Positions 24,236 to 31,168 of a stretch of 64,000 bases of DNA are shown in pieces. The stretch comes from an uncultured Planctomycetota bacterium (GTDB taxonomy: Bacteria; Planctomycetota; Brocadiia; CAIUPP01). Under the pieces are notes generated by a model. The model ran no database searches, was not told where the DNA came from, and worked only from the letters and a program-made list of their open reading frames with translations. A program made the translations under genes and the position numbers. Each line of letters begins with the position of its first letter. Positions within the stretch are counted from its first letter, which is position 1. The stretch covers positions 1-64,000 of the forward strand of contig CAIUPP010000109.1 in NCBI GenBank assembly GCA_903901045.1. The letters run 5' to 3'.

Positions 24236-25290
24236 CTTGTCCCCTCCACGCGGATGCCCGGTCCCGGTTGCGCGATGATGAACTCCGCAGCGAGTTCGTC
24301 GCGAACCATGGATGTGACTGCGTCCAGCCCGCTGTCCAGGCAGAGGATATGGACGTTCGGCCCTGCGTCGATGGTGAAGAACGCCTCGATGCCGCGGCGG
24401 CGCAGGGCATGGACGGCGTTGATCGCGCGGATGGTCCGCTCGGTCCAGTAAAAGAGCGGCGGGCGGGAGGTCATCATCACGGCGTGCATGGAGAGGGCGT
24501 CCTCCTCGGAGGCGGAGCCGAGCATCGAGAGGTCGCGGCGGCGGATGGCGTCGCGCACTTGCTGAGCGCGCGCGGGGATGGCGCGCAGGCGGCCCTCGAA
24601 CAGTTCGCTGGTGGCGGCGAGTTTGTGGCCGTCGGCGGAGGAGGTGGTCTTCTCCTCGCTGGAGAGAATGGCGACCACGTCGCGCAGTTCCGGCCAAGAG
24701 TTCTCGTCGGCGAGTTGCACCGCGTGGCATGCCTGGTGCGTGTCCCCCGGCAGCAGTTCCACGAAGCCGCCCATGATGGAGCGCGCGGCGGAGCCGGAGC
24801 CGAGGCGGGCCAGTCGGGAGAGTTCCGCTGCGTCGGGGTGTTTGCCCAGCGCGGCCGCTGCGGCGGCGGCGAGCGCGGCGAATCCGCTGGCGGAGGAGGC
24901 GATGCCGCAACCGGTGGGGAAGCTGTTTTCCGAGATTACGCGCAGTCGCTGGGAGTTTCCGGCCCAGCGGCGCATGGCGTCCAGGAAGTTCACCGTTCGC
25001 GCGAGCGCCTTCTCGCCGGGGACGCGTCCGCCGATCAGCACCTCATCGTCAGCGGCGGATTGCGCCGTGCGTGCGCGCGAGGGCGCAGCATGCTGCGCCC
25101 CTACGACGGCCTGCGGTTCCTGTGGGCCTGCGGGGATTGGTTCGACGGTGGTGGTGGTCACGCAGGAATTCAGGGTCATGGAGATGCTGGGGTTGAGCGG
25201 GAGGTTCAGGTCGCCGGGGCGGTTCCCCCAGTATTTGATGAAGGCGATGTTGGCGCAGGCGCGCGCGGTGATGGAGTGGGGGGCGCTCAT
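24232..25290 (-). CDS. mvaD: Mevalonate-pathway decarboxylase (diphospho- or phosphomevalonate)
   Basis: The 352-residue GHMP-type enzyme decarboxylates (di)phosphomevalonate using ATP. It has ANIAFIKYWGNRPGDLNLP with the conserved Lys, the loop SENSFPTGCGIASSASGFAAL, RLGSGSAARSIMGGF with the conserved Arg, and FFTIDAGPNVHILC with the catalytic Asp. It directly abuts mevalonate kinase and overlaps ipk by ATGA. No phosphomevalonate kinase lies in the operon, and ipk follows. Phosphomevalonate may therefore be the real substrate, giving isopentenyl phosphate for IPK. Residues 63-70 (VGAQHAAP) are the translation of a family A palindrome inserted in frame, in what looks like a surface loop. Substrate specificity cannot be read from sequence alone. 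Confidence 0.88.
   Translation of the reverse strand: MSAPHSITARACANIAFIKYWGNRPGDLNLPLNPSISMTLNSCVTTTTVEPIPAGPQEPQAVVGAQHAAPSRARTAQSAADDEVLIGGRVPGEKALARTVNFLDAMRRWAGNSQRLRVISENSFPTGCGIASSASGFAALAAAAAAALGKHPDAAELSRLARLGSGSAARSIMGGFVELLPGDTHQACHAVQLADENSWPELRDVVAILSSEEKTTSSADGHKLAATSELFEGRLRAIPARAQQVRDAIRRRDLSMLGSASEEDALSMHAVMMTSRPPLFYWTERTIRAINAVHALRRRGIEAFFTIDAGPNVHILCLDSGLDAVTSMVRDELAAEFIIAQPGPGIRVEGTR
25081..25104 (+). repeat. Family A palindrome inside the decarboxylase gene
   Basis: A 24-bp copy (20-bp core plus CTAC) lies wholly within codons 63-70 and keeps the reading frame. Confidence 0.85.
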
Positions 25291-26235
25291 TCAACCTCCG
25301 CCGAGGGTGGTGGAGTAGATTTCCTGCGCGCCGGCCAGGCGCAGTTCGGCGCTGAGGCGTTCCTCGTCGGTGGCGCTGCCGAGCAGTGCGATCATGGCGC
25401 CGCCGCGCCCCGCGCCGGTCATCTTGGCGCCGAGTCCCCCCTTTTCGACCGCCGCCTCAACGAGCCGGTCGAGGTCGGAGGAGGAGACCCCCAGTTCGCG
25501 CAGGATTCCGTGCGAGTGGTTCATGCAGACCCCGAGCTCCTGCGCGGAGCCGCCGCGGATGATCTCGCGCATGACGCTGGCCATCGACCCGAGCTCCCAC
25601 AGGTAGGAGTCCACGCGCGCCGGTTCGCGGTCGCGCAGCGCCTTCACGTCGTTCACCACCTTGTAGGTGGGGGAGGGGATGCCGGTGTCGGCGATGAGGA
25701 AGCGGAAGGTTTCGGAGCCGACGGCGATGGTCTGCGGCGGCTTGCCGCGGACGAAGTAGATCGGCTCGTTGCGCGCGACGACGGCGCTGTCCACGCCGCT
25801 GGGGTTGCCGTGGAATTCGCGCTCCGCTTCCAGCGCGAGCTCCGACACCTGGTCGGGGGTGAGGGTGCGCCCGAGCGCGGCGCAGATTCCTTTGACGATG
25901 GCGACCGAGACCGCCGCGCCGCTGCCCATTCCATGCCCGATGGGGATGGTGGACTGGATGACCAGCCGCACCCCCTGCGACCCCTCGCCGAAAAGCTCGA
26001 GGACGGAGTTCGCGAGGCGCAGGAGCGGGGCGATTGCGTCGGCGTGGTCTCCTTTCGCCTCCGGTCCCTGAAGGTCGGGGGCGAGCAGTTCCATTCCGCC
26101 GTGGCGCGTGAGTTCCACTTCCACTCGCGCCTGCACTCCGCGCACGGGGATGGCGATGGCGGGATGGCCGTAAACGACGGCGTGTTCGCCGATGAGCAGT
26201 ACTTTCCCCGGCGCTTCGCCGATGGCGTGCGTCAT
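25291..26235 (-). CDS. mvk: Mevalonate kinase
   Basis: The 314-residue GHMP kinase phosphorylates mevalonate at the 5 position. Motifs in order: APGKVLLIGEHAVVYGHPAIA (motif 1), the ATP loop STIPIGHGMGSGAAVSVA (motif 2), NPSGVDSAV with the catalytic Asp, and GAKMTGAGRGGAMIAL (motif 3). The ATG at 26235 has AGGAG six bases upstream; a start at 26334 adds an unrelated tail. Its stop codon directly abuts the start of the decarboxylase gene. It is first in a three-gene operon driven from 26273-26301. A mevalonate route in a bacterium of this kind suggests acquisition from another lineage, which phylogeny would have to show. Confidence 0.93.
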   Translation of the reverse strand: MTHAIGEAPGKVLLIGEHAVVYGHPAIAIPVRGVQARVEVELTRHGGMELLAPDLQGPEAKGDHADAIAPLLRLANSVLELFGEGSQGVRLVIQSTIPIGHGMGSGAAVSVAIVKGICAALGRTLTPDQVSELALEAEREFHGNPSGVDSAVVARNEPIYFVRGKPPQTIAVGSETFRFLIADTGIPSPTYKVVNDVKALRDREPARVDSYLWELGSMASVMREIIRGGSAQELGVCMNHSHGILRELGVSSSDLDRLVEAAVEKGGLGAKMTGAGRGGAMIALLGSATDEERLSAELRLAGAQEIYSTTLGGG

Positions 26236-26272
26236 GAGCGCTCCTGTGAAAATGGGACGGGCCGACAAGGCG

Positions 26273-26301
26273 ATTCTATAAATGAGGCGGGACAAAAGCA
26301 A
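26273..26301 (-). promoter_or_regulatory. Sigma-70-type promoter for the mevalonate operon
   Basis: Minus strand: TTGCTT (26301-26296), 17-nt spacer, TAGAAT (26278-26273). Leader of about 30 nt. Confidence 0.55.
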
Positions 26302-26345
26302 CGCGGGTGACGGCGACGGGGGCGCGGTGCGCACGGCGCAGCTGG

Positions 26346-26750
26346 GATTTCACCGCAGAGACGCGGAGTGCGCGGAGGACGACGGAAAAGGGTAACGAAC
26401 AACGGCGGGGATCACGCAAAGACGCAAAGGCGCAAAGAACGGCGCAGGAGGGGGACGACGGCAACGACGGAAACGGCGGCGGGGGGGGTACGACGGCGAC
26501 GGCTTTCACCACGGAGGGCCACGGAGAACGGTGGAGGAGGGTGACGAACAGCGACGGGGATCACGCAAAGACGCAAAGGCGCAAAGAACGGCAAGCCGGG
26601 GCTAACAACGGGAAGGATGTCGTCGTTTCCGTTGCTATGAATGGCCGTCCTCTGTGCCCTTCGTGCCCTCTGTGGTGAAATCCGTCGTTGCCGTTACCCT
26701 CCGCCGCCGTTCTTTGCGCCTTTGCGTCTTTGCGTGAGCCCCGTTGTCGT
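26346..26750. repeat. Cluster of dispersed purine-rich repeats
   Basis: The gap between the mevalonate operon and serA is made of low-complexity units: CACCGCAGAGACGCGGAG, two copies of ATCACGCAAAGACGCAAAGG, TTTCACCACGGAGGGCCACGG, and inverted versions such as CTTTGCGCCTTTGCGTCTTT. Related units occur at 6336-6365, 30340-30450 and 32890-32930. Predicted reading frames here are artefacts of the repeats. Confidence 0.75.
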
Positions 26751-26760
26751 CCGCCGAGGC

Positions 26761-26789
26761 TAGACAAGCCCGCTCTCTTTCCTTATGAT
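26761..26789 (+). promoter_or_regulatory. Sigma-70-type promoter for serA
   Basis: TAGACA (26761-26766), 17-nt spacer, TATGAT (26784-26789), leader of about 24 nt. Confidence 0.65.
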
Positions 26790-26819
26790 ATGGCCACTTG
26801 TTCAACGGAGGTATATCCC

Positions 26820-28394
26820 ATGGCGAAAGTGCTTGTGGCGGATGCGTTGTCCGACGTGGGCGTGGCGCTGCTGAAGGGCGCGGGGCTGGAGGTCGATGTC
26901 AATACCGGTCGCACCGAGGATGAGCTGGTGAAGCTCATCGGATCGTACGATGCGCTGGTGGTGCGCAGTGCGCCGAAGGTGACGGCGCGCATTATCGAGG
27001 CGGGGACACAACTCAAGGTGATCGGCCGCGCCGGCGTCGGCGTGGATAATGTGGATGTGGCGGCCGCGTCGCGTCGCGGGGTGATCGTGATGAACACGCC
27101 GCTGGGGAATGTGACCAGCGCGGCGGAACACGCCGTGGCGATGCTGATGGCCCTGGCGCGCAATATCCCCGGGGCGGACGCTTCCATGAAGGCGGGGAAG
27201 TGGGATAAGAAGAGCTTCACCGGCGTCGAGGTGAGCGAGAAGACGCTGGGGATCGTCGGTATGGGCAAGGTGGGGCAGATCGTCGCCAAGGCGGGGATCG
27301 GCCTGAATATGAAGGTGCTGGCGTACGACCCGTTCCTGCCGGAGCGGCGCGCGCGCGAGCTGGGCGTGGAGCCGGCCACGCTGGATGACGTGCTGGCCAA
27401 GAGCGATTTCATCACGATCCACACTCCGCTGACCGACCAGACGCGCGGCCTCTTGAACGAGGCGGCGCTGGCGAAGATCAAGAAGGGGGCGCGGCTGGTG
27501 AATTGCGCGCGCGGCGGCATTGTGGACGAGGTGGCGCTGGTGAAGGCGCTGGAGGAAGGGCGTCTGGCCGGCGCGGCGGTGGACGTGTTCGGCACGGAGC
27601 CTCTCCCGGCGGACAGCCCGCTGCGTAAGGCGCCGCATCTGATCCTGACTCCGCACCTGGGCGCCAGCACCGAGGAGGCGCAGACCAAGGTGGCCGAGGC
27701 GATCGCGCAGCAGATCGTGGCGTACTTCAAGGAGGGGAAGATCCAGTACGCGGTGAACCTGAGCGTGACGCTGACGCGCGAGATGGAGCCGTTCGCCGAA
27801 CTGGCGCGCGCGCTGGGCAAGCTGCTCTCGCAGATGCTGCCGAATCCGCCGCAGAAGCTGGTCACCGCCGCCGAGGGGCGCATCGCCACGGAGGATACGC
27901 ACGCCCTCTCCGTCTTCGCGCTCCAGGGGCTGCTGGCCAGCTGGCATGACCGGCTCAACGTGGTCAACGCGCCGCTGGTGGCGGAGGAGCGCGGCATTGC
28001 GATCGTCGAGCAGAAGGCCTTCGAGTCGCGCGATTACGCGAACCTCGTGCGCCTGACCGTCGAGACCGCCAAGACCACGCACACGGTGGCCGGCACGGTC
28101 TTCGAGGGGCGCGAGGTGCGCATTACGGAGATCGACGGTTTCAGCGTGGACCTGAAGCCGGAAGGGACGATGCTGGTGTTGTTCTACGCCGACCGCCCGG
28201 GCATGGTGGGCAAGTTCGGGACGATCCTGGGGGATGCTAAGATCAACATCGCCGGGATGGATGTCGGGCGCAAGGAGAAGCGCGGCCGCGCTTGCATCGC
28301 GCTGTCGGTGGATGATCCGGTTCCGGCCGACGTGGTTGAAAAGATGCGGGCCTGCACGGGCACCGGCGAGACGTATCTTGTAAGCTTTGCGTGA
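26820..28394 (+). CDS. serA: D-3-phosphoglycerate dehydrogenase
   Basis: The 524-residue long-form enzyme makes the first committed step of serine synthesis. Its substrate domain begins MAKVLVADALSDVG. The NAD-binding fold holds GIVGMGKVGQIVA. NCARGGIVDEVALVKAL and the catalytic TPHLGASTEEAQ follow. An intervening ASB domain and a C-terminal ACT domain (LVLFYADRPGMVGKFGTILG) complete the usual architecture, and the ACT domain suggests feedback by serine. GGAGG lies about nine bases before the ATG. An upstream in-frame start at 26688 lies in repeat DNA and is rejected. It stands alone. Confidence 0.96.
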   Translation: MAKVLVADALSDVGVALLKGAGLEVDVNTGRTEDELVKLIGSYDALVVRSAPKVTARIIEAGTQLKVIGRAGVGVDNVDVAAASRRGVIVMNTPLGNVTSAAEHAVAMLMALARNIPGADASMKAGKWDKKSFTGVEVSEKTLGIVGMGKVGQIVAKAGIGLNMKVLAYDPFLPERRARELGVEPATLDDVLAKSDFITIHTPLTDQTRGLLNEAALAKIKKGARLVNCARGGIVDEVALVKALEEGRLAGAAVDVFGTEPLPADSPLRKAPHLILTPHLGASTEEAQTKVAEAIAQQIVAYFKEGKIQYAVNLSVTLTREMEPFAELARALGKLLSQMLPNPPQKLVTAAEGRIATEDTHALSVFALQGLLASWHDRLNVVNAPLVAEERGIAIVEQKAFESRDYANLVRLTVETAKTTHTVAGTVFEGREVRITEIDGFSVDLKPEGTMLVLFYADRPGMVGKFGTILGDAKINIAGMDVGRKEKRGRACIALSVDDPVPADVVEKMRACTGTGETYLVSFA

Positions 28395-28418
28395 CGGCGG
28401 GTGCGTGACAGGAAAGCT

Positions 28419-28500
28419 GCGAAAGTCGGGACACAATACTTTCCAAAGGAAAGTTTTGTGTCCCGATTTTCGCAAGAAAGTATTGTGTCCCCACTTTCGT
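28419..28500. repeat. Long hairpin with a third arm after serA
   Basis: A 26-nt arm (28419-28444) beginning GCGAAAGTCGGGACACAATA pairs, with few mismatches, with 28448-28473. A third, partial arm (28474-28499, GAAAGTATTGTGTCCCCACT) repeats the right side. It resembles REP-type elements and may also act as a terminator for serA. Confidence 0.65.
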
Positions 28501-28564
28501 TCGACGCATCTATCGGCGGCTATTCGGGTTATCGAGAGCGCGCAGACTCGCTGAATTTTGGCAG

Positions 28565-28594
28565 TTGAAAATCGGCCCGAAAAAGATTTAGTAT
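28565..28594 (+). promoter_or_regulatory. Promoter of the candidate small RNA
   Basis: TTGAAA (28565-28570), 18-nt spacer, TAGTAT (28589-28594). Confidence 0.45.
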
Positions 28595-28600
28595 GAGGAA

Positions 28601-28856
28601 GTGAGATTTCGGCTCGCCGCCAGAACCAGCGGCGGGCAGGGGTCGCGCAGTCGTGCGCGACTGGCAAAAGGTCCGACCCCGCCGGGGGTGGTTCGCCGGC
28701 GGAACAGGTCGGGAGCCTTTTGAGAAAGGAGGTGGTCCAGCAGATGTGCCATAGACCTAGGAGGCCGCTGACGTAAGCCGGCCGACGGGCCCGCGATGTC
28801 AGCGGCCCTCAAACTGACGGCCCGCTCCTCGTGATGAGGAGCGGGCCGTTTTGTTT
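28601..28856 (+). ncRNA. Candidate structured RNA with a ten-codon ORF
   Basis: The unit is about 255 nt between a promoter and a perfect terminator. Nothing in it resembles RNase P, SRP or 6S RNA closely enough for me to name it. The 5' half has several GC-rich stems. AGAAAGGAGGTGGTCCAG (28723-28740) resembles the complement of the 16S rRNA 3' end and is a very strong ribosome site; ATG at 28744 opens a ten-codon ORF reading MCHRPRRPLT. A second TAGGAGG lies inside that ORF. GGCCGCTGAC (28763-28772) pairs with GTCAGCGGCC (28798-28807). It may be a leader-peptide RNA or a ribosome-binding regulator, neither shown. Confidence 0.5.
28817..28856 (+). terminator. Strong rho-independent terminator
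   Basis: ACGGCCCGCTCCTC pairs perfectly with GAGGAGCGGGCCGT across a five-base loop and is followed by TTTGTTT. Confidence 0.9.
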
Positions 28857-28878
28857 AGTGATCAACGGAAACGGCCTT

Positions 28879-28963
28879 CCACAGATTACACAGATGAACA
28901 CCGATTACAGAGACATGGCACAGCGCCGTCAACCTAATCGGTGTTCATCTGTGCAATCTGTGG
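28879..28963. repeat. 29-bp inverted repeat downstream of icd
   Basis: The arm at 28879-28907, beginning CCACAGATTACACAGATGAA, is inverted at 28935-28963 with one mismatch; the loop is 27 nt. It lies between the small RNA and the icd stop, so it may serve as a transcription end for icd. Confidence 0.8.
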
Positions 28964-28977
28964 ACCGTCCGTTCGTT

Positions 28978-30180
28978 CTATGTTAACCGCTTTGCCACGG
29001 CCTCGATGAACCCCTCCGTCGTCACCCAGCTCTCGCGCGGCGGGTCGGCGGTTTCATGCGTCAGCCGCGCCAGGTCGCGCGTCATCGTCCCCTCGGTGAT
29101 GGCGTCCAGCACCGCTTTCTCCAGCCGGTCGGCGAACGCGCACAACTCCGGCGTGGCGTCCAGTTGCCCGCGTTTGCGCAGCGCGCCGCTCCAGGCGAAG
29201 ATCGTCGCCACCGAATTCGTGCTCGTGGGCTTGCCGGCCACGTGATCCTTGTAATGGCGCGCCACGGTTCCGTGCGCCGCTTCGAACTCGTAGCAGCCGT
29301 CCGGGCTCACCAGTTCGCTGGTCATCATCCCCAGCGACCCGAACCCCGCCGCCACCATGTCGCTCTGGACGTCGCCATCGTAGTTCATCAGCGCCCAGAT
29401 GATCCCTCCCTCGTGCTTCATCATCTGCGCCACGGCGTCGTCGATGAGCAGGTAGCGGTAGTGGATTCCCGCCTGCGCCATCTCGGCGGCGTGCGCGGCG
29501 GTTTCCTCCGCGAAGATGTTCTTGAAGAAAGTATGGTAGGTCTTGCTGATCGTGTCCTTGGAGGAGAACCACAGATCGATCTTCTGGTCCAGCGCGTAGC
29601 GGATGCAGGCGCGGGCGAAGGAGCGGACGGACTTCTCCGTGTTGTGAATTCCCATCACCACGCCGGGCCCCTTGAACTCGTGGATCGTCCGGCGTTCCGG
29701 CGCGCCGGAGGCGGGGGTGTACACCAGCTCCACCTTGCCGGGCCCGGGGACGGCCAACTCCGTGGCTTTGTAGATATCGCCGTAGGCGTGGCGGCCGATC
29801 ACGATGGGCTTCTTCCAACTGCGCACCGCCACGGGGATCCCCTTCGCCAGGATCGGCTTGCGGAAGACGGTGCCATCCAGTTCGCTGCGGATCGTGCCGT
29901 TCGGGCTGACCCAGGCTTTCTTGAGGTGGTATTCCTGCACCTGCGCGATGCTGGGGGTGATGGTGGCGCACTTCACGCCCACCTTGTGGCGCTTGATCGC
30001 CAGCGCGGCGTCGTGCGTGACCTTGTCCTCGGTCTGGTCGCGGTGTCCCAGCCCCAGGTCGTAGTATTCCAGGGGGATATCCACGAAGGGGGCGATCAAC
30101 TTTTCCTTCACCAGCTTCCAGATGACGCGCGTCATCTGGTCGCCATCCATCTCGACCAGCGGGTTCTTTGCCTTGATCAT
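28978..30180 (-). CDS. icd: NADP-dependent isocitrate dehydrogenase, dimeric eukaryote-like type
   Basis: The 400-residue enzyme oxidatively decarboxylates isocitrate to 2-oxoglutarate, the carbon acceptor for the GS/GOGAT genes found further along. It opens [21 protein letters not shown], typical of the short dimeric subfamily. It carries [19 protein letters not shown] (substrate loop), YGDIYKATE, and the metal/active-site stretch [33 protein letters not shown] marks the NADP pocket. GGAGAG precedes the ATG at 30180; an in-frame start at 30249 adds an unrelated tail. It is monocistronic. Confidence 0.95.
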   Translation of the reverse strand: MIKAKNPLVEMDGDQMTRVIWKLVKEKLIAPFVDIPLEYYDLGLGHRDQTEDKVTHDAALAIKRHKVGVKCATITPSIAQVQEYHLKKAWVSPNGTIRSELDGTVFRKPILAKGIPVAVRSWKKPIVIGRHAYGDIYKATELAVPGPGKVELVYTPASGAPERRTIHEFKGPGVVMGIHNTEKSVRSFARACIRYALDQKIDLWFSSKDTISKTYHTFFKNIFAEETAAHAAEMAQAGIHYRYLLIDDAVAQMMKHEGGIIWALMNYDGDVQSDMVAAGFGSLGMMTSELVSPDGCYEFEAAHGTVARHYKDHVAGKPTSTNSVATIFAWSGALRKRGQLDATPELCAFADRLEKAVLDAITEGTMTRDLARLTHETADPPRESWVTTEGFIEAVAKRLT

Positions 30181-30251
30181 CAGAGTCTCTCCAGAGCAGT
30201 AAGGAAGGCCCAACGCTCCAAATATAAGGGAAATGGGCGGGAAGGGCAAGG

Positions 30252-30470
30252 AGAGTGCAGAATGCAGAGTGCAGAGTGCAGAACAACGGCAACCCCTGCG
30301 TGCGCAGCGACCAACGTGTTTGCCGTTTCCGTGAGCCTGTAACTTCGTCCCTCGTGCCCTTTGGGGCCTTTGTGGTGAAAGCCGTTCTCGTTTCGTTGCT
30401 CTTTATCGTCGTTCTCCGCGTTCTCTGCGTCTCCGCGGTGAGCCTCGCCGTCACGTTCTCGCCCTCCGCG
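30252..30470. repeat. Dispersed low-complexity repeats
   Basis: GAGTGCAGAATGCAGAGTGC-type units (30252-30283) are followed by TTTGGGGCCTTTGTGGTGAA and TCTGCGTCTCCGCGGTGAG, inverted relatives of the family in 26346-26750. No gene is supported. Confidence 0.65.
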
Positions 30471-30471
30471 T

Positions 30472-30501
30472 TTGATTTCATTGGCGCGCGCCGAATATAA
30501 T
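30472..30501 (+). promoter_or_regulatory. Promoter of tRNA-Leu
   Basis: TTGATT (30472-30477), 18-nt spacer, TATAAT (30496-30501), about 21 nt upstream of the mature tRNA. Confidence 0.6.
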
Positions 30502-30522
30502 CCCTCATTGCGCGTGCGATGG

Positions 30523-30608
30523 GCCGGAGTGGCGGAATGGCAGACGCACGGGTTTCAAAAACCCGCGGGCTTACGCCCATGGGGGTTCGACTCCCCCCTC
30601 CGGCACCA
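30523..30608 (+). tRNA. tRNA-Leu (CAA anticodon)
   Basis: An 86-nt class II tRNA: acceptor GCCGGAG/CTCCGGC, anticodon stem CGGGT/ACCCG with loop TTCAAAA, long variable arm (GCGGGCTTACGCCC), T arm GGGGGTTCGACTCCCCC, encoded CCA. It reads the UUG codon. Confidence 0.95.
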
Positions 30609-30663
30609 TGATGGCGCGCGTGGAGATGTTTCCCTCCGGACAGTTCTTATGGGAGAAGGCGCC

Positions 30664-30957
30664 ATGTGGAACTTCCTGACGTTCCGTAAGCTGATCACGC
30701 CGATATTCCTCCAGATCATCATGTGGATCGGCGTGGTGACCACCCTCACCATCGGCATCGTCTGGTTCGTTCAGGGCATCTGCAACGATTACGCCGGCGG
30801 CCTGCAGGTGCTCGAGGGGCTCTTCATGATCATCATGGGGCCGCTGCTCTGCCGCGTCTGGGCGGAGAAGACCACCATCCTGTTCCGCATGTATGACAAA
30901 ACCTGCGGCGAGACCTCGTGCGGGAAGCCCCCCGCCGAGAAGCCGCCGAGCGCGTAG
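30664..30957 (+). CDS. DUF4282-like small membrane protein
   Basis: The 97-residue protein has two hydrophobic spans, PIFLQIIMWIGVVTTLTIGI and LQVLEGLFMIIMGPLLCRVW, separated by a short polar loop, with a cytosolic tail ending KPPAEKPPSA. The opening MWNFLTFRKLITP and the RVWAE block after the second span fit the DUF4282 family, whose function is unknown. The ATG at 30664 is chosen because GGAGAAGG lies four bases before it; a start at 30649 has no ribosome site. It follows tRNA-Leu by 55 bp and could be read from the same promoter. Confidence 0.75.
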   Translation: MWNFLTFRKLITPIFLQIIMWIGVVTTLTIGIVWFVQGICNDYAGGLQVLEGLFMIIMGPLLCRVWAEKTTILFRMYDKTCGETSCGKPPAEKPPSA

Positions 30958-30964
30958 GCGTATA

Positions 30965-31086
30965 TGGAGTGCGGCGGCGATGACGCCGCTTTGGCTTGTG
31001 ACGCGGCTTGATTGCGCCCGGGAAGTGATGAGCCGGGAGTGGTGCGCCTTCCGCAGCCAAAGCGCCGCCGTTGGCGGCGCACTCCA
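30965..31086. repeat. 122-bp inverted repeat with nested hairpins (REPIN-like)
   Basis: The left arm starts TGGAGTGCGGCGGCGATGAC and the right arm is its inverted near-copy, ending GGCGCACTCCA. The arms are about 32 nt and each can fold on itself (GCGGCG/CGCCGC). The middle, 31000-31054, holds a further CCCGG/CCGGG pair. Confidence 0.7.
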
Positions 31087-31168
31087 AGACCCGCGGGACG
31101 GCGCAATCTGACAGGCCGTTATGCCCAGAACCGGTTTCGCAGCTCAGGTTGAGATAGAGGAGACCCCC

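Noticed and set aside
24236..24910. A single 536-residue protein extending ipk upstream
   Set aside because: The extra N-terminal part is an out-of-frame reading of the decarboxylase gene, rich in Arg and Pro. The ATGA overlap marks the true start of ipk.
28720..28745. Fragment of a 16S rRNA gene 3' end
   Set aside because: Only about 16 bases resemble the complement of the 16S tail. Flanking sequence does not continue the match, and the piece is better read as a very strong ribosome site.
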